From assembly GCA_003510215.1 (NCBI GenBank), contig DOKQ01000066.1:1-7810 (forward strand): a stretch of 7,810 nt of DNA, given 5' to 3'. Each line of letters begins with the position of its first letter. The stretch's first letter is position 1. Below are positions 5,427 through 7,810 of this stretch, in pieces. A model generated the notes under the pieces. It was given only the letters and a program-made list of their open reading frames with translations. It did not search any database and had not been told where the DNA came from. A program made the position numbers and the translations under genes. Source of the DNA: Erysipelotrichaceae bacterium. Its GTDB lineage: Bacteria; Bacillota_I; Bacilli_A; Erysipelotrichales; Erysipelotrichaceae.

Positions 5427-6533
5427 ATGGAAGATAAAAAAATGGAAGTCCTTGTTGAAGGATGTAATCTGAAGTTGTTTGCGGAGTTTACTCAGGCAAA
5501 TGGTATTTCAGGAAATGAAAAAGCGGTTTCTCGCGTCATGAAAAAATGGTGTGAGGAAGTGAGTGATGAAGTTGCCTATGATAATTTGGGTAGTATTGCC
5601 CTTACCAAAAAAGGGAGTGGAAATGGTCCGAAACTGATGTTTGCGGGACATATTGATGAAATTGGCTTTTTAGTTAAGCAAATTGATGAACAGGGATATA
5701 TTCGTTTACATCCAGTCGGTGGCTGGTGGGGACATGTGCTACCTTCCAAGCCAGTAGTGATTACCACACGCGAAGGAAATGAAGTGGTGGGTATCGTTGG
5801 TTCCAAAGCACCTCATGGTATGACACCGGATGTTCGCAATAAGGTTCAGGAAGTCAAGGATTTGTTTGTGGATCTTGGTGTTACGAGCAAAACAGAAGTT
5901 GAGCTTCTAGGCGTACGCGTTGGAGATATGGTAACGCCTAAGTCTGAGTTCCTTGTGATGGGAAATCCGAACTTCTTGGCCGCAAAAGCCTGGGATGATC
6001 GCATTGGAGCGATTATCGCCGCTGAAGTGCTTCGCAATCTTAAAGGTGTAGAACATCAGGCGGACGTGGTTGCTGTGGGTACGGTTCAGGAAGAAGTTGG
6101 GCTACGTGGAGCAAAAACTTCAGCTTATATGGTGAAACCGGATGTTGCTGTTGCCTTGGATGTTACGATTGCTACCGATACTCCAGGTGAAGATAAGCGG
6201 ATCAAGATGGGATTTGGTGTGACGATGGAAATCGCAGACTCATCTCATTTAGGTCACCGTGGACTACTTAACCATCTTGAAGGTATTGCCAAGGCGATGG
6301 ACATTCCTGTTCAATTTGAAATGCTTGCGGCTGGTGGAACAGACTCTGGTGAAATCCATAAGTCATTTGATGGCATTATTGCTGTGACACTCAGTATCCC
6401 AAGTCGTTACATTCACTCTCATTATGCGATGATTCATCGTAAGGATGTGGTGGATACCATCAATCTATTAACAGAATTTGCGAAAACCCTAACGTGGGAC
6501 ATCGTGGAAGAAATCCGTACATTTAATCGCTAA
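5427..6533 (+). CDS. M42 family metallopeptidase (glutamyl/deblocking aminopeptidase-like)
   Basis: A 368-residue cytoplasmic enzyme, full length for the M42 family (TET aminopeptidases; YsdC, FrvX and CelM relatives). All expected active-site elements are visible: AGHIDEIG with metal ligand H75 and nearby D77, AWDDR with bridging D190, QEEVGLRGA with catalytic E222 and metal ligand E223, ALDVT with D245, the GGTDSG loop (303-308), and YIHSH with H330. Such enzymes form large self-compartmentalised dodecamers with two Zn or Co ions per subunit and trim short peptides from the N-terminus after proteasome or protease action. It has its own promoter and a strong terminator, so it is probably monocistronic. 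GGAGG 6 bases before the ATG at 5427 supports this start; an ATG at 5442 is an alternative. Substrate preference cannot be told from these motifs. Confidence 0.92.
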   Translation: MEDKKMEVLVEGCNLKLFAEFTQANGISGNEKAVSRVMKKWCEEVSDEVAYDNLGSIALTKKGSGNGPKLMFAGHIDEIGFLVKQIDEQGYIRLHPVGGWWGHVLPSKPVVITTREGNEVVGIVGSKAPHGMTPDVRNKVQEVKDLFVDLGVTSKTEVELLGVRVGDMVTPKSEFLVMGNPNFLAAKAWDDRIGAIIAAEVLRNLKGVEHQADVVAVGTVQEEVGLRGAKTSAYMVKPDVAVALDVTIATDTPGEDKRIKMGFGVTMEIADSSHLGHRGLLNHLEGIAKAMDIPVQFEMLAAGGTDSGEIHKSFDGIIAVTLSIPSRYIHSHYAMIHRKDVVDTINLLTEFAKTLTWDIVEEIRTFNR

Positions 6534-6538
6534 AGAAC

Positions 6539-6560
6539 ACCGGCTTCGGCCGGTTTTTTT
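6539..6560 (+). terminator. Strong intrinsic terminator with UUCG tetraloop
   Basis: ACCGGC (6539-6544) and GCCGGT (6549-6554) form a perfect stem around a TTCG tetraloop, followed by a 7-T tract (6554-6560). It begins 5 bases after the peptidase stop and separates that gene from the PadR operon. Confidence 0.92.
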
Positions 6561-6570
6561 AATACTTCGA

Positions 6571-6592
6571 TTAAAATATATACATATTTTAA
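6571..6592. repeat. Perfect AT-rich palindrome upstream of the padR promoter
   Basis: Two 9-base arms, TTAAAATAT (6571-6579) and ATATTTTAA (6584-6592), are perfect inverted repeats around ATAC. The palindrome lies about 10 bases before the -35 box of the PadR gene and after the peptidase terminator. It has no T-tract and is not coding. It may be an operator for the PadR protein or an UP-like element; AT-richness makes some palindromes likely by chance. Confidence 0.5.
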
Positions 6593-6593
6593 A

Positions 6594-6634
6594 TATATAC
6601 CTTGACAGGCGAGGTATATTATTATAATATATAC
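6594..6634 (+). promoter_or_regulatory. Promoter and putative PadR autoregulatory operator
   Basis: A perfect -35 TTGACA (6602-6607) is followed either by TATAAT (6623-6628, short 15-base spacer) or by TAATAT (6625-6630, 17-base spacer). ATATACC (6595-6601) and GGTATAT (6613-6619) form an inverted repeat with TTGACA at its centre. TATATAC occurs at 6577-6583, 6594-6600 and 6628-6634. PadR proteins usually repress their own operon by binding dyad operators that overlap the promoter; that this one binds here is inferred. Confidence 0.65.
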
Positions 6635-6652
6635 TCAAAAAGGAGGGATGAC

Positions 6653-6973
6653 ATGAGTATTACATCCGATATACTGCGCGGACACACGGAAACGATCATC
6701 CTCAAACAACTGCTTATCTCTGATAGTTATGGTTATCAGATCAATAAGTATATCCAGGAAAAGACAGACAATCAGTTTGAACTTAAAGAGGCCACGTTAT
6801 ATTCGGCATTTCGCCGATTAGAAACTGCCGGATACATTGTCTCGTACTGGGGAGATGAAACTACGGGTGCACGACGAAGATATTACTCCATTACCACAAC
6901 GGGTAAGAAGTACTATGAAGAATCAAAAAAGGAATGGGAAGAAGCGAAGGGGCTTCTGGACTCATTAATCTAG
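6653..6973 (+). CDS. PadR family transcriptional regulator
   Basis: A 106-residue winged-helix regulator of the short PadR subfamily. Recognition-helix region residues 46-61 read EATLYSAFRRLETAGY, the canonical PadR pattern, followed by the wing and dimer segment RRRYYSITTTGKK (74-86) and a C-terminal helix rich in Glu, Lys and Trp for dimerisation. Such proteins bind dyad operators as dimers and are released by small ligands or by unknown signals. The ATG at 6653 with AGGAGGG (6641-6647) is chosen; a TTG at 6602 would start inside the -35 box. It is the first gene of an operon with two membrane proteins. The TAG stop overlaps the SD of the next gene. The inducing signal is unknown. Confidence 0.92.
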   Translation: MSITSDILRGHTETIILKQLLISDSYGYQINKYIQEKTDNQFELKEATLYSAFRRLETAGYIVSYWGDETTGARRRYYSITTTGKKYYEESKKEWEEAKGLLDSLI

Positions 6974-6982
6974 GAGGTAGCT

Positions 6983-7648
6983 ATGGTAGCAAAAATTAGA
7001 AATTACATCCAACGGGCATTTGACGATGTACCTAAAACCAAAAAGGCAATGGAGCTTCAAGAGGAGCTAATTGCAAATTGTTTAGAAAAATTCAATGATC
7101 AGCTTCGATTTGGAAAGAGCGAAGAAGAGGCATATACAGCGGTAATCTCTGGTATCGGTGATTTAAGTGAACTAACAGAGGGTCTGAAAGAACGACACAC
7201 ACTTTCAGTTGAAACTCCAGAACAACGAAAGAAAAGTGCAGTTCTTGTGGCAACTGCAGTTATGCTTTACATTTTAAGTCCGATGATGGTTGTGTTCTTT
7301 TCGGAAGTTGTTAATCAATCTGTGATTGGTGTACTCATGATGTTTACGTTTGTTGCGATTGCCACAGGATTGCTTGTCTACAATGCGATGACAAAAAGTC
7401 GTTATCGCCGGGAAGAAGATACACTTGTGGAAGAGTTTAAAGAGTGGAAGAGTGCCAAGGCAAAAGATCGTGCCATCTTCGAAACTGTCAGTTCGGCTTA
7501 CTGGCTTATCGTTGTCGGGATTTATCTGTTTATAAGCTTTACTACCTTGGCATGGCACTATACATGGATTATTTTCATCATAGCGGCAGCTATTGGCAAT
7601 ATTGTTAAAGCAATTCTGCTTTGGAGGCAGAGCGATGAGACGAAATAA
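6983..7648 (+). CDS. Permease-prefix/DUF1700-like membrane protein of a PadR operon
   Basis: A 221-residue protein with an N-terminal cytoplasmic helical region (about residues 1-75) resembling the permease-prefix / HAAS (DUF1700) domain: charged helices with the ELQEELIANCLEKFND stretch at 24-39 and a GKSEEEAYTAVISGIGD segment at 44-60. Then come four predicted membrane helices (about 86-106, 113-133, 170-189 and 193-213) with a highly charged cytoplasmic stretch (138-165) between the second and third. In Bacillota such proteins sit directly behind PadR regulators and may act as their membrane partner or in envelope-stress signalling. AGGAGGT (6972-6978) lies 4 bases from the ATG at 6983 and overlaps the padR stop. 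The next gene overlaps its end by 14 bases. Domain assignment is by pattern, not by search. Confidence 0.7.
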   Translation: MVAKIRNYIQRAFDDVPKTKKAMELQEELIANCLEKFNDQLRFGKSEEEAYTAVISGIGDLSELTEGLKERHTLSVETPEQRKKSAVLVATAVMLYILSPMMVVFFSEVVNQSVIGVLMMFTFVAIATGLLVYNAMTKSRYRREEDTLVEEFKEWKSAKAKDRAIFETVSSAYWLIVVGIYLFISFTTLAWHYTWIIFIIAAAIGNIVKAILLWRQSDETK

Positions 7649-7810
7649 ACTGTGGTTAGCCTTTTCGATGATCCTGTGGGGTCTTGTGCTTGTTGGGTCC
7701 ATTGTGATCTATCAGGGATTAAAGGATAATACCCTACACTGGCCAAGTATCAGTTTAAATCCTACCAACTTTGATGTTGAGGTTCAAACAGGCACTTCAG
7801 AAGCTCTTTC
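7635..7810 (+). CDS. Start of a membrane-anchored protein, third gene of the PadR operon (partial)
   Basis: 58 codons are visible before the window ends. The ORF begins MRRNKLWLAF, with a basic N-terminus and one hydrophobic segment (about residues 6-26), then a polar region with no recognisable motif, so it is probably a membrane anchor or uncleaved signal with an extracytoplasmic domain. GGAGG (7623-7627) lies 7 bases before the ATG, and the start overlaps the preceding stop, so translation is probably coupled. By position it may be a DUF4097-type or similar surface protein, as often follows PadR and DUF1700 genes, but the visible part does not show this. Confidence 0.7.
   Translation, partial: MRRNKLWLAFSMILWGLVLVGSIVIYQGLKDNTLHWPSISLNPTNFDVEVQTGTSEAL

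Noticed and set aside
6602..6652. Longer PadR starting at TTG 6602.
   Set aside because: That TTG is part of the TTGACA -35 box, so it would not be in the mRNA; AGGAGGG supports the ATG at 6653.
1..7810. CRISPR array, tRNA or rRNA genes, insertion sequences, attachment sites.
   Set aside because: No regularly spaced direct repeats, cloverleaf-like segments, transposase motifs or terminal inverted repeats were seen on either strand.

Overview
The window looks like chromosomal DNA from a Gram-positive bacterium of the Bacillota. The evidence is strong AGGAGG-type ribosome binding sites, short ATGA-style gene overlaps, hairpin-plus-T-tract terminators, and the families present (NusG_II protein, Gx transporter, BmrCD-like heterodimeric ABC exporter, all-alpha dUTPase, M42 peptidase, PadR). 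TGA serves as a stop at 489-491 and 995-997, so the code looks standard. GC content is moderate by eye. A member of the Erysipelotrichia is my guess for the lineage, not a demonstrated assignment. All confidently called genes lie on the + strand.

Left block (1-997): possibly the last codons of an upstream gene, then a one-pass membrane protein with a NusG_II domain (108-491) and, overlapping it by 4 bases, a Gx / heptaprenyl-diphosphate-synthase-component-I type membrane protein (488-997). These two form a translationally coupled pair.

Middle block (981-4827): the Gx stop codon overlaps the ATG of a 22-codon ORF with a near-perfect Shine-Dalgarno sequence. It is followed by a stable hairpin, a candidate antiterminator and an intrinsic terminator, with no evident promoter between that terminator and the next gene. 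Behind it are two overlapping half-transporter genes (1200-3002 and 2989-4827) that make a heterodimeric ABC exporter of the BmrC/BmrD, LmrC/LmrD type. The non-consensus catalytic residue (Asp in subunit 1) and the non-consensus signature (LSTGE in subunit 2) fall in the same composite ATP site. The layout suggests control of the exporter by translation-dependent attenuation, with the short ORF as sensor. This is the most interesting part of the window.

Housekeeping block (4828-6560): a terminator after the exporter, an all-alpha dUTPase-like nucleotide hydrolase (4877-5368), a clear sigma-A-type promoter, an M42-family aminopeptidase (5427-6533), and a strong UUCG-loop terminator.

Right block (6571-7810): a PadR-type regulator operon. 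Its promoter is surrounded by AT-rich palindromes and phased TATATAC repeats that look like an autoregulatory operator. PadR (6653-6973) is followed by a four-helix membrane protein of the permease-prefix/DUF1700 kind (6983-7648) and the start of a third, membrane-anchored protein that runs off the window (7635-7810). This resembles the envelope-stress-like PadR/DUF1700 modules common in Bacillota.
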